Of a DNA stretch of 12,642 nt, positions 6,480-12,642 are shown piece after piece. Both the position numbers and the translations under genes were made by a program. The stretch's first letter is position 1. Every line of letters starts with the position of its first letter. Under the pieces are notes generated by a model, which ran no database searches, was not told the DNA's origin, and was given only the letters and a program-made list of their open reading frames with translations. The stretch comes from Lachnospiraceae bacterium (GTDB taxonomy: Bacteria; Bacillota; Clostridia; Lachnospirales; Lachnospiraceae): the NCBI GenBank assembly GCA_003519685.1, contig DOWG01000239.1, positions 1-12,642 of the forward strand, read 5' to 3'.

Positions 6480-6896
6480 ATGAGGAGGCTTAGAATACTG
6501 GCTCTGCTTCTTATGATACTCATTACCGTATTCGGAATTATCGGTTGTAAAATGGAGGACACGGATATTAAGAAATTAAAGGATTTGGAATTTACTGTAG
6601 TTGAGGATGCTGACCTGCCCGGTGAATTAAAGGAGATTATTGACGGAAAGAAGGAAAACCCCTTTAGATTAACCTACTCCAACAAAGATTATTTATATAT
6701 TGTGGTTGGATACGGGCAGCAGAATAGCGGAGGTTATAGCATCGCTGTAGATGAACTATATTTAACCAGCAACGCAATTTATATCGACACTAATTTAGTA
6801 GGACCTTTGAAAGATGATATGGCTGTACAGGGTGTCACTTACCCGTATGTAGTGGTAAAAACTGAGTTTATGGATAAAAAGGTTGTATTTGAATAA
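6480..6896 (+). CDS. Lipoprotein with PrcB-type C-terminal domain
   Basis: This is a 138-residue predicted lipoprotein. Residues 1-22 are a signal peptide (MRR, then a hydrophobic core LALLLMILITVFGIIG), and the lipobox IIGC puts the lipidated cysteine at position 23, anchoring it to the outer face of the membrane. The remainder, especially GYGQQNSGGYSIAVDELYL and the later TYPYVVVKT, matches the PrcB C-terminal domain. That domain was named for a protease-complex subunit of spirochaetes and is common in clostridial lipoproteins of unknown role. An in-frame ATG at 6468 exists, but GGAGG at 6470-6474 lies inside that version, so 6480 is the real start. It is flanked by spacers and a hairpin, so it is probably transcribed alone, perhaps during sporulation if the sigma-E-like promoter is real. 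No protease gene is adjacent. Confidence 0.8.
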   Translation: MRRLRILALLLMILITVFGIIGCKMEDTDIKKLKDLEFTVVEDADLPGELKEIIDGKKENPFRLTYSNKDYLYIVVGYGQQNSGGYSIAVDELYLTSNAIYIDTNLVGPLKDDMAVQGVTYPYVVVKTEFMDKKVVFE

Positions 6897-6907
6897 TCGA
6901 CTTAAAA

Positions 6908-6949
6908 GGGACCTCATCATTTCAATATACTTCGGAAATGAGAGGTCCC
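6908..6949 (+). terminator. Strong hairpin after the lipoprotein gene
   Basis: GGGACCTC (6908-6915) pairs with GAGGTCCC (6942-6949), continued by CATTTC (6918-6923) with GAAATG (6935-6940) after a small internal loop. The run following on the plus strand is only ATAATTTA. On the minus strand TTTT follows the stem. It is therefore a stable stem but not a textbook terminator, possibly bidirectional. Confidence 0.65.
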
Positions 6950-7186
6950 ATAATTTACGCTGAAATTTGAAAAACAACAAGATTTTGTTGGTAAGGAAGT
7001 TCACATAAACTATATGTTGTATTTTTCTTGCTTTTTGTAAGAATCATGGTGTATTTTTAAAATTGTTTCCTGATTTTGTGCAATTTATTGAATGTAAAAT
7101 AGTGTAAATAAGTCATTACGTGAAAATATTCCATAATATTGAACAAAAATACAATAATTTAATATGCAGTTTTATGGGTACAATAT

Positions 7187-7204
7187 AATTCAAGCGTTTG
7201 AATT
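7187..7204 (+). repeat. Inverted repeat upstream of the veg promoter
   Basis: AATTCAA (7187-7193) and TTGAATT (7198-7204) form a perfect seven-base dyad with a four-base centre, ending 13 bases before the -35 box. Its last four bases are shared with the CodY-like box. It is suitable for a dimeric regulator; which one is unknown. Confidence 0.45.
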
Positions 7205-7215
7205 GTCAGAAAATT
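7201..7215 (+). promoter_or_regulatory. CodY-like operator
   Basis: AATTGTCAGAAAATT differs from the established CodY consensus AATTTTCWGAAAATT at one of 15 positions. It abuts the veg -35 box, leaving two bases between them. Bound CodY, which senses GTP and branched-chain amino acids, would be expected to interfere with RNA polymerase there. Confidence 0.55.
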
Positions 7216-7217
7216 CA

Positions 7218-7247
7218 TTGACAAATATTAAAATTTAATGTTATAAT
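7218..7247 (+). promoter_or_regulatory. Strong sigma-A promoter of veg
   Basis: A perfect -35 TTGACA (7218-7223), an 18-base gap and a perfect -10 TATAAT (7242-7247) preceded by TG one base earlier (extended -10), with very AT-rich upstream DNA. The veg promoter of Bacillus subtilis is also known for its strength. The start site should be near 7254. Confidence 0.85.
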
Positions 7248-7339
7248 ATAAATGATGCATGTAATTTGTAACAGAATTATTTCAAAAATGTTTGGTATCC
7301 ATAAGATGGCGATAGTAAGCATTGGCAAGGAGAAAAATA

Positions 7340-7585
7340 ATGATGAAGCAAAATGATGTAAACAAAGTTAGAAACGCTGTAATAAGCCAAACGGGTAAAA
7401 AGGTTAAAGTGAGGATAAACAGAGGCAGGCATAAAATTGATGAGACAGAAGGCGTTATATCAGAAACCTACCCAAGCATCTTCTTGATTAAGATACAAGA
7501 ATCAAAAGATATGCCTGTAAGGACAATCTCCTATAGCTATACAGACGTATTAACAAAGGACGTGGAACTTATCTTATGCCAATAA
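7340..7585 (+). CDS. veg: Veg family protein
   Basis: This is an 81-residue protein of the Veg family, close to the Bacillus length. Recognisable segments are VNKVRNAVISQTGKKVKVR, the RGRHKIDETEGVI turn, TYPSIFLIKI and the SYSYTDVLT near the end. The fold is expected to be a small beta-barrel. In Bacillus subtilis Veg promotes matrix gene expression and biofilm formation, reportedly by opposing SinR; the biochemical action is not settled, and whether this holds in Clostridia is unknown. A TTG-initiated longer form from 7322 is possible, but AAGGAG (7327-7332) lies within it and is seven bases from ATG 7340, so I use 7340. It has its own strong promoter and terminator and thus forms a single-gene unit. 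Confidence 0.93.
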   Translation: MMKQNDVNKVRNAVISQTGKKVKVRINRGRHKIDETEGVISETYPSIFLIKIQESKDMPVRTISYSYTDVLTKDVELILCQ

Positions 7586-7607
7586 GAAAGAGAACATACG
7601 TTGTGTC

Positions 7608-7653
7608 AGGATGAGACCGTGATAGATCATTACGGTTTCATCCTATTTTTTTT
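7608..7653 (+). terminator. Intrinsic terminator of veg
   Basis: AGGATGAGACCGT (7608-7620) pairs with ACGGTTTCATCCT (7632-7644), 13 pairs including one G-U, followed at once by a run of eight T (7646-7653). It isolates veg from the downstream gene. Confidence 0.93.
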
Positions 7654-7746
7654 CGTTAATCCAATAATGAAATCATAAATCCTTTTTCCAATGAATAAGA
7701 TATGACAGAGGCATCCATCGTATGTCCATATTAAGGAGGGATTTTA

Positions 7747-9315
7747 GTGGAATTAATAAAAAAGAATATTCATATGAATAAATTAAAATGTAAGAGTACC
7801 CTGCAGCTTACATTGGATGACGACTTTAATGTACCAGATGTCAAACCGGATATTGATAAAATTATTAAGGAGCAGGGAGAAATTAAAATTACTGATATTA
7901 AAGCGATGAATGGGAAGCTTCTTGTGAAGGGAGCCTTAGGGTTTAATGTATTATATTTAAGCAATGGGGATTCCAGGCCGGTACATAATATTGCAGGAGA
8001 AATTCCTTTTGACGAAGTAATTAATATGGAGCTTACCTGCGCTGACGACGATCCTATTGTTAAATGGGAGCTTGAGGACCTGTCGACGGGAATGATTAAC
8101 TCCAGAAAACTCAGCGTAAAATCGATTGTTCAGCTCAATGTAGCAGTGGAGGAACTTTATGATGAAGAGACGGCGGTGATGGTGGAGGGACCGGAGGATG
8201 TTCAATATATCAATAAAAAGATTGAGATTACCGATGTAAGCGCGAATAAAAGGGATACCTTCCGGATCAAAGATGAAATTCTTCTTCCTGCAAACAAGGG
8301 AAATATTTCTGCCCTGCTTTATCATGATATTCAACTAAATAACCTGGAGGTAAGGTTACTCGAGGATCGGTTTAATATCAAAGGGGAGCTGTCGGTATTC
8401 CTTCTGTATACGAGCGAGGACGAGGAGAATCCAATTGAATACTATGAGACGGAGATACCGTTTGGCGGAACCATTGAATGCAGTGGCTGCAATGAAGATA
8501 TGATCGATGATATCACCTTCCGTATTTCCAATAGGAATCTTGAAATTAAGACGGATGATGACGGAGAGGAAAGAGCCTTAGATATCGAGGTTATCCTTGA
8601 CATGGATATTAAGGTTTATGCAATTGAGGAGCCGGAAATTCTATGCGATGTATACAGTCCATCCAAGGAAATTACTCCGGTTGTTAAGAATGCAGTTTAT
8701 GAAAATCTGGTGATTAAGAATAATAGTAAATATCGAATTGCGGATCGGATCCGGGTTCCGGAGAATCAGCCCCGAATCCTGCAGATCTGCCATGCAAATG
8801 GAGTGATAAAGATTGATGAGATCATTCCGGAGGGGAACCAGATGCAGGTGGAGGGCATCATCGATGCCGATATTCTCTATATTTCAGAGGATGACAAAAT
8901 ACCACTAAATTCCGTAAAAGGTGCCATTCCGTTTGCACAAATTATTGAGGTTAAGGGTATGAAACCAGATAGTAATTATGATATAAGGCCAAACCTTGAT
9001 CAGCTCAGCGTGATGATGCTTGATAGTGAGGAAATTGAAGTAAAGGCAACTATCAGCCTGAATACGATTGTGTTTGATAATATAACCGAAGAAATCATTA
9101 CGGATATTGAAGTAGCGGATATTGATCTTGAAAAACTGCAGGCGATGCCGGGAATTATCGGCTATGTGGTAAAGCAGGGAGACAGCTTATGGAACATTGC
9201 CAAAAAGTACTATACCACGGTGGATGGCATTATGAACATTAACGATATGGAAAGTGACCGGATTCAGCCGGGGGATAAGCTCATTATCATGAAAAAAGTG
9301 GATGCGGTATTATAG
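7747..9315 (+). CDS. sipL: SipL-type spore morphogenesis protein (three SPOCS domains plus LysM)
   Basis: This 522-residue protein has three DUF3794/SPOCS repeats (about residues 30-132, 178-288 and 337-440), each with a beta-rich pattern ending in an IPF segment (EIPFDE, EIPFGG, AIPFAQ). A C-terminal LysM domain (473-516: YVVKQGDSLWNIAKKY through QPGDKLIIM) follows. This architecture and length match SipL of Clostridioides difficile, which binds the coat ATPase SpoIVA through its LysM domain and is needed to attach the coat to the forespore. The LysM here is therefore more likely a protein-docking module than a wall binder. There is no signal peptide, consistent with mother-cell cytoplasm. 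The start is GTG, fixed by AAGGAGGG (7733-7740). A sigma-E promoter is expected but I do not see a clear one in the 90 bases after the veg terminator. Confidence 0.88.
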   Translation: MELIKKNIHMNKLKCKSTLQLTLDDDFNVPDVKPDIDKIIKEQGEIKITDIKAMNGKLLVKGALGFNVLYLSNGDSRPVHNIAGEIPFDEVINMELTCADDDPIVKWELEDLSTGMINSRKLSVKSIVQLNVAVEELYDEETAVMVEGPEDVQYINKKIEITDVSANKRDTFRIKDEILLPANKGNISALLYHDIQLNNLEVRLLEDRFNIKGELSVFLLYTSEDEENPIEYYETEIPFGGTIECSGCNEDMIDDITFRISNRNLEIKTDDDGEERALDIEVILDMDIKVYAIEEPEILCDVYSPSKEITPVVKNAVYENLVIKNNSKYRIADRIRVPENQPRILQICHANGVIKIDEIIPEGNQMQVEGIIDADILYISEDDKIPLNSVKGAIPFAQIIEVKGMKPDSNYDIRPNLDQLSVMMLDSEEIEVKATISLNTIVFDNITEEIITDIEVADIDLEKLQAMPGIIGYVVKQGDSLWNIAKKYYTTVDGIMNINDMESDRIQPGDKLIIMKKVDAVL

Positions 9316-9338
9316 AAAATCGCATTGCATTAGAAGAG

Positions 9339-9380
9339 GAGCTTATGAAAATAGCAGATTTATTTTCATAAGCTCTTTCT
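9339..9380. terminator. Shared bidirectional terminator between convergent genes
   Basis: A perfect 15-base stem, 9339-9353 with 9361-9375, and a seven-base loop lie between the stops of sipL (plus) and the MFS gene (minus). The plus strand continues TTTCT. The minus strand continues with a mixed pyrimidine run (CTCTTCT), so it probably serves both genes. Confidence 0.85.
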
Positions 9381-9394
9381 GCACCCCGGAAAAC

Positions 9395-10645
9395 CTAGAG
9401 GCCGGTTTTGAAGGACTTTTTTCGAAAAGCCAGAAGTCCCAGCAGCATGAGTACCGGGAAAATCGTACAAGCCAGTAGGCCCGACCGAAGTCCAAGCTGT
9501 TCCAGATCAAACCCGCGGTTCGTCAGTAAGGGAAGACTTTCTCCGGTCTCTTGGATACGGTTTGACAGGATGCCTGCTATCCATGGGCCTGTGGAACAGC
9601 CAAGATCGCCGCAGATCGCGAGGATGCCAAACATTAAGGTTCCGCCTTTTGGAAATGCAGCAGAGGAAAGACTGAAGGTCCCGGGCCACATCAGACACAC
9701 GGAGAGGCCGGTCAGACTGCAGGCAAGTAAGGAGAGAAACGGATTCGAGGTAAGAACGGTCGCAAGGTAGGTAAGGATGCATAGGATACTGCTTCCGATC
9801 AGACAGCCCTTCATGGGGAGGCGTTCCCCATAATACCCATAAATCGTTCGACCGATTGCCATGAATAAGGCAAAGACCCCCGGTCCCAATATGTCCCCGA
9901 CCAGCTTAGGGACTTGCAGCCCTTTTTCTGCGAACAGGGAGGACCATTGTGACATACTTAATTCACTGGCGCCGGCACAGATCATTAATAGCATGGACAG
10001 GTAAAAGCCCGGGTTTGACAAAAGCTCCTTTAATTTCATTCCATTTCCATCCTGGACAAGGGGAAGGAGGGGAACATGGAGAAATTTGAATGCATTATAG
10101 AGAGGAAACAGCGACCATAGCAGAGGGAGAAGAAACCAGAGGTCACGCCCGACCAGCCGCAGTACAATGGTGCTGAGGAGTACGACAATCATCTGACCCC
10201 AGCAGTAGAAGGAATGCAAAAGAGCCATAGCGGATTCTTTATTATCATTGGGCAATGCCTCCACAATAGGACTTACAATCACTTCCAGAAGACCGCCGCC
10301 GGTTGCATATAATATTACGGAGATTACCAGGCCAAGATAGGGAGAAGGCATGATAAACGGCAGAAAGCTTAAGGATAAAAGACCGGCTGTGCATAAGGCG
10401 TGGGCGGCTACCATACATTTTCGATAACCGTAATGATCCGCATATTTTGTTGCCCAGATATCTGTAAGCAGCTGTGTACCAAAATTAATCAGGATTAATT
10501 GACCAAGCTTATCATAGGAGATATGAAAGCTGGTTTGAAAAATGATAAATAGAAGAGGAGCCAAATTATTAATAATAGCCTGTGTAATATATCCTCTGTA
10601 GCATGCATAGGTTGTATGCTTGTATGTATATTGTTTTTTCGACAT
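9395..10645 (-). CDS. MFS-family transporter, substrate unknown
   Basis: This is a 416-residue integral membrane protein with about twelve hydrophobic segments, the normal size for the major facilitator superfamily. The first half contains LGQLILINFGTQLLTDIWATKYADHYG-like topology with the acidic/basic loop between helices 2 and 3, seen as KYADHYGYRKC. The second helical block opens with VVLLSTIVLRLVG. A central hydrophilic loop (about 195-210, VQDGNGMKLKELLSN) separates the halves. The YATGGGLLEVIVSPIVEAL stretch with its glycine cluster and acidic residue resembles sugar- or nutrient-type MFS carriers, but no substrate can be named. The start is ATG at 10645, with AGGATGG about ten bases upstream as a moderate ribosome binding site. 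It runs the same way as ispE, 90 bases downstream of it, and converges on sipL. Nothing in the sequence ties it to sporulation. Confidence 0.85.
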   Translation of the reverse strand: MSKKQYTYKHTTYACYRGYITQAIINNLAPLLFIIFQTSFHISYDKLGQLILINFGTQLLTDIWATKYADHYGYRKCMVAAHALCTAGLLSLSFLPFIMPSPYLGLVISVILYATGGGLLEVIVSPIVEALPNDNKESAMALLHSFYCWGQMIVVLLSTIVLRLVGRDLWFLLPLLWSLFPLYNAFKFLHVPLLPLVQDGNGMKLKELLSNPGFYLSMLLMICAGASELSMSQWSSLFAEKGLQVPKLVGDILGPGVFALFMAIGRTIYGYYGERLPMKGCLIGSSILCILTYLATVLTSNPFLSLLACSLTGLSVCLMWPGTFSLSSAAFPKGGTLMFGILAICGDLGCSTGPWIAGILSNRIQETGESLPLLTNRGFDLEQLGLRSGLLACTIFPVLMLLGLLAFRKKSFKTGL

Positions 10646-10735
10646 AAATGTATACCCATCCTGTTCTTATGTTATAGATTAGTGTTATTCTGCAGCATAG
10701 CCGCAATCAATGTTCCAGGGCTCTTGATATAAAAA

Positions 10736-11611
10736 TCATGGCTTACGATCCGGCCAGTAAGGTTTTGTCAGAAAGACCTGCTTGCCCGGATCCTTTTTAA
10801 AATATTCGTACGCTCTTTCCGCCATGCGGCTGTCTTTATAGATACCGAAGACGGTAGGGCCGCTTCCGCTCATTAGGGCAGTCAATGCACCCAGTTTTTG
10901 CATCCGATGCTTGATTTCCTTTATGACCGGATATCTCGGAACCGTAACGGTCTGCAAAATATTATCCATGCAGCCGGTAAGCCCTTTAAGATCTCCATTT
11001 TCTATGGCTTTTCTCATAGCTGTAATATCCGGATGCCTGCTGCGGGAAGTCAGCTTAAGATTTGTATAGACGCATTTTGTCGATATACTGATATCCGGTT
11101 TTACCAGTAAAATAGCGCAATCCGGCATTCGCTTCAGTGGCGTGAGAATCTCGCCAATTCCTTCCGACAGGGCAGTCCCCGCCAAAATACAGTAAGGCAC
11201 ATCCGCGCCGAGCGTTACTCCCAAATGCATTAATTCTTCCCTGGTCAGTCCGGTTTGAAACATCTCGTTCAGTAAGCAAAGGATAGCTGCCGCATCCGAA
11301 CTTCCGCCGGCCAGACCGGCGGCAACCGGTATGTTTTTCTCCAGGGTAATTTTAATGCCGGCAGGAATATCAAAACGCTCCATAAAAACTTGTGCAGCTT
11401 TATAAACCAGATTTCTGTGATCGGTTGGCAGATAGGATAGATTCGTCTTTACAAGGATTTTATCCGAAGTTGTTTTTTCTAACGTCACAACATCGTATAG
11501 ATCAATGGTCTGCATAATCATACGTAAGTCATGATAACCATCCTCTCGCTTTCTTAAAACATCCAGGCCCAGATTGATCTTTGCATAAGCTTTTGCTGTA
11601 AGAAAATTCAT
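10736..11611 (-). CDS. ispE: 4-diphosphocytidyl-2-C-methyl-D-erythritol kinase
   Basis: This 291-residue GHMP-family kinase phosphorylates CDP-methylerythritol in the non-mevalonate (MEP) pathway of isoprenoid synthesis. Visible features are the opening AYAKINLGLDVL with Lys11, GYHDL, the glycine-rich ATP loop PVAAGLAGGSSDAAA (95-109), the catalytic aspartate region LGADVPYC (Asp137), and the C-terminal MSGSGPTVFG (247-256). Length is typical. An in-frame ATG 12 bases upstream (11623) is less likely because GGAGG lies inside that version, five bases before ATG 11611. The order veg then ispE recalls Bacillus, where they are close neighbours; here ispE is on the opposite strand. It lies downstream of spoIIR, separated by a terminator-like hairpin. 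Confidence 0.96.
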   Translation of the reverse strand: MNFLTAKAYAKINLGLDVLRKREDGYHDLRMIMQTIDLYDVVTLEKTTSDKILVKTNLSYLPTDHRNLVYKAAQVFMERFDIPAGIKITLEKNIPVAAGLAGGSSDAAAILCLLNEMFQTGLTREELMHLGVTLGADVPYCILAGTALSEGIGEILTPLKRMPDCAILLVKPDISISTKCVYTNLKLTSRSRHPDITAMRKAIENGDLKGLTGCMDNILQTVTVPRYPVIKEIKHRMQKLGALTALMSGSGPTVFGIYKDSRMAERAYEYFKKDPGKQVFLTKPYWPDRKP

Positions 11612-11655
11612 AGGTACCTCCATCTTGGCATTCGTAGCATAGTATTCACACGAAA

Positions 11656-11691
11656 AAGGCCACTGAAAAGTTTGCCTTATACAATGACCTT
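11656..11691 (-). terminator. Terminator between spoIIR and ispE
   Basis: Read on the minus strand, AAGGTCATTG (complement of 11682-11691) pairs with CAGTGGCCTT (complement of 11656-11665), ten pairs including two G-U. The stem ends directly in further T residues, giving CCTTTTT. It ends spoIIR transcription about 50 bases after the stop and lies in the region leading to ispE. Confidence 0.7.
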
Positions 11692-11718
11692 ATATGGATT
11701 AAAATAAACGATATTCGT

Positions 11719-11747
11719 ATTCTATCATACTTTAAATTTCTTTACAA
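11719..11747 (-). promoter_or_regulatory. Candidate sigma-A promoter for ispE at the end of spoIIR
   Basis: On the minus strand, TTGTAA (complement of 11742-11747), a 17-base gap and TAGAAT (complement of 11719-11724). The -35 overlaps the last codons of spoIIR. It would transcribe through the terminator-like hairpin before reaching ispE. A chance match is possible in such AT-rich DNA. Confidence 0.4.
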
Positions 11748-12509
11748 TTTAAAATACGCTTTAAACTCTTCCCATAGTTTAAATTTGACCTTCACAGGAG
11801 TTTTCTGTAGCTTTAACGTCTCAAATTCTTCTTCGGTAAGAAGGACTTTAAGCTGTTTTTCCGATTCTTCATTTACAATACTATAGGTCTCATCGACAAA
11901 GCAAAGCGGGGGGAACATAACGCACCACCAGTTTTGTCCCTTTGCTTCGCCGATCTTTACCCGAAGGGCCTCATAGGTTCCGGGGGGGAAGGTATAATCT
12001 CCATAGACCTTCAGCGGAAAATAACAGGGCTCTAAGCTTACGTGGACCGGATAATCGTATCCGTTATCCCTAATGACTGCCTGTGCAGATTCCTGAATAT
12101 CCGGCAGCTTTTCGGATAGGATCTGCCTAGCCCGGTCAATGCTGTTGACTTCCTTAAGATAGGGGGATAGCTCCGTAACCAGAGAATCCTTTACCAGTAT
12201 TTTAAGATTTTGATCCTCCTTACTATCGCTGTTTGCAATTACGTGAAAACGTATGATTTCCCCCGCAATGCCGGTTTGTATCTCGGATTGCTTCTTTGCA
12301 TCTGCTTTTACAAATCCCATTACAACACCGGAAAAGATCATAATGAGCAATAAAAGAAAGATGCGCAGCCTGCTATTCCAGCGCAAAAACAGGGCATAAA
12401 TCGACGAAAGCCGACATTCTTTCGTTCTTATTGTAATTTTATCGTTATGTACGGAATTATCTTGAATGCAATCCAACGGATCGTATGTTTCTTCTCTTGA
12501 TGGAATCAT
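11742..12509 (-). CDS. spoIIR: Stage II sporulation protein R
   Basis: This is the 255-residue forespore signalling protein that crosses into the intermembrane space and triggers SpoIIGA to cleave pro-sigma-E in the mother cell. The family core is clear: IRFHVIANSDSKEDQNLK (about 86-103), then VSLEPCYFPLKVYGDYTFPPGTYEALRV-type sequence up to about 184, and the strongly conserved KGQNWWCVMFPPLCFVD (190-206). A hydrophobic segment at 48-67 is the export signal or membrane anchor. Unusually, about 47 mostly polar residues precede it, whereas the Bacillus protein has its hydrophobic segment near the N-terminus. The long form is supported by AAAGGAG placed six bases before ATG 12509 and by the lack of another well-placed start before the hydrophobic segment. 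A sigma-F-like promoter lies just upstream. Confidence 0.95.
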   Translation of the reverse strand: MIPSREETYDPLDCIQDNSVHNDKITIRTKECRLSSIYALFLRWNSRLRIFLLLLIMIFSGVVMGFVKADAKKQSEIQTGIAGEIIRFHVIANSDSKEDQNLKILVKDSLVTELSPYLKEVNSIDRARQILSEKLPDIQESAQAVIRDNGYDYPVHVSLEPCYFPLKVYGDYTFPPGTYEALRVKIGEAKGQNWWCVMFPPLCFVDETYSIVNEESEKQLKVLLTEEEFETLKLQKTPVKVKFKLWEEFKAYFKL

Positions 12510-12560
12510 AACCTGCTCCTTTCCTAATCGGTTCTTGTTTTGAATTCTTTATCCGGTTAG

Positions 12561-12589
12561 AGTATTCCCATAGAAGAGGTAAATTATTC
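12561..12589 (-). promoter_or_regulatory. Candidate sigma-F (forespore) promoter of spoIIR
   Basis: On the minus strand, GAATA (complement of 12585-12589), a 15-base gap and GGGAATACT (complement of 12561-12569). This fits the sigma-F consensus as I recall it (GYATA, 15 bases, GGnnAnAnT) with one mismatch in the -35. The leader would be about 45 bases. spoIIR is a known sigma-F target in Bacillus, which strengthens the call. Confidence 0.6.
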
Positions 12590-12622
12590 GGATATGTTTT
12601 TGTGTGTTACTATTCACATCCG
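12589..12622. repeat. Imperfect hairpin upstream of the spoIIR promoter
   Basis: CGGATATG (12589-12596) pairs with CACATCCG (12615-12622) at seven of eight positions around an 18-base loop. It lies just upstream of the spoIIR promoter, sharing one base with its -35. It could end transcription from the gene beyond the window edge, but there is no clear T-run. Confidence 0.3.
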
Positions 12623-12642
12623 ATATGTATACCATGCTATGA

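Larger units (their letters stand above)
6897..7339 (+). other. AT-rich regulatory spacer upstream of veg
   Basis: This 443-base stretch has no supported gene. It begins with a strong hairpin (6908-6949), continues through about 230 bases of very AT-rich DNA, and ends in a dense regulatory block. That block is an inverted repeat (7187-7204), a CodY-like box (7201-7215), a strong promoter (7218-7247) and a leader of about 85 bases to the veg start. A lone TATAAT at 7184-7189 lacks a matching -35. Confidence 0.65.

Noticed and set aside
7322..7339. Longer Veg form initiating at TTG 7322
   Set aside because: The extension consists of the ribosome binding site itself, and ATG 7340 is ideally spaced from it.
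7654..7740. Sigma-E promoter before sipL
   Set aside because: GAATAAG (7693-7699) is a fair -35, but no CATAnnnT-like -10 stands at the right distance, so I do not annotate it.
9408..9770. A 120-codon plus-strand frame and a 91-codon minus-strand frame in the transporter gene
   Set aside because: Both overlap the MFS coding sequence in other frames and have no family features or ribosome binding site.
10646..10735. Small hairpin between ispE and the transporter as an ispE terminator
   Set aside because: The seven-pair stem has a three-base loop and a G-U pair and no following T-run, so read-through into the transporter is as likely.

Overview
The window reads as chromosomal DNA from a spore-forming, anaerobic, moderately low-GC Firmicute, most likely a clostridium of the Lachnospiraceae type. 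The reasons are the strong AGGAGG-type ribosome binding sites, AT-rich spacers, the sporulation genes sipL and spoIIR, veg, and small families typical of Clostridia (DUF951, DUF6171). There are no tRNA or rRNA genes, insertion sequences, phage genes or CRISPR arrays. Most of it is ordinary core genome; the interest lies mainly in the non-coding spacers.

Layout. (1) Positions 10-1918, plus strand: a tight run of two small cysteine-containing proteins (DUF951, DUF6171), a HAD phosphatase close to the 5'-nucleotidase subgroup, and exonuclease III. (2) 1919-3304: a 315-base leader with three hairpins at exact 30-base pitch, then an HD-GYP protein with intact catalytic motifs, a likely cyclic-di-GMP phosphodiesterase. 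(3) 3305-6307: a promoter, a roughly 210-base leader carrying a 24-base near-palindrome, and the disaggregase clpB. (4) 6308-6896: a small lipoprotein with a PrcB-type C-terminal domain, preceded by a good match to a mother-cell sigma-E promoter. (5) 6897-9315: a long AT-rich spacer with a very strong promoter and a near-perfect CodY box, then veg with its own terminator, then a sipL-type spore morphogenesis gene. (6) 9316-12642, minus strand: a perfect 15-bp terminator shared with a convergent MFS transporter gene, then ispE, then spoIIR, which has a sigma-F-like promoter.

How the genes relate. SpoIIR is made in the forespore and triggers pro-sigma-E processing in the mother cell. SipL then acts in the mother cell to hold the SpoIVA coat basement layer. 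The sigma-E-like promoter suggests the PrcB-type lipoprotein may belong to the same programme. Veg (biofilm and matrix control in Bacillus) and the HD-GYP protein (cyclic-di-GMP turnover) could both bear on the choice between motile, sessile and sporulating states; that link is inference. IspE is housekeeping (isoprenoid precursors), and its proximity to veg resembles the Bacillus order. Promoter and operator calls come from reading the sequence by eye against remembered consensus sequences.
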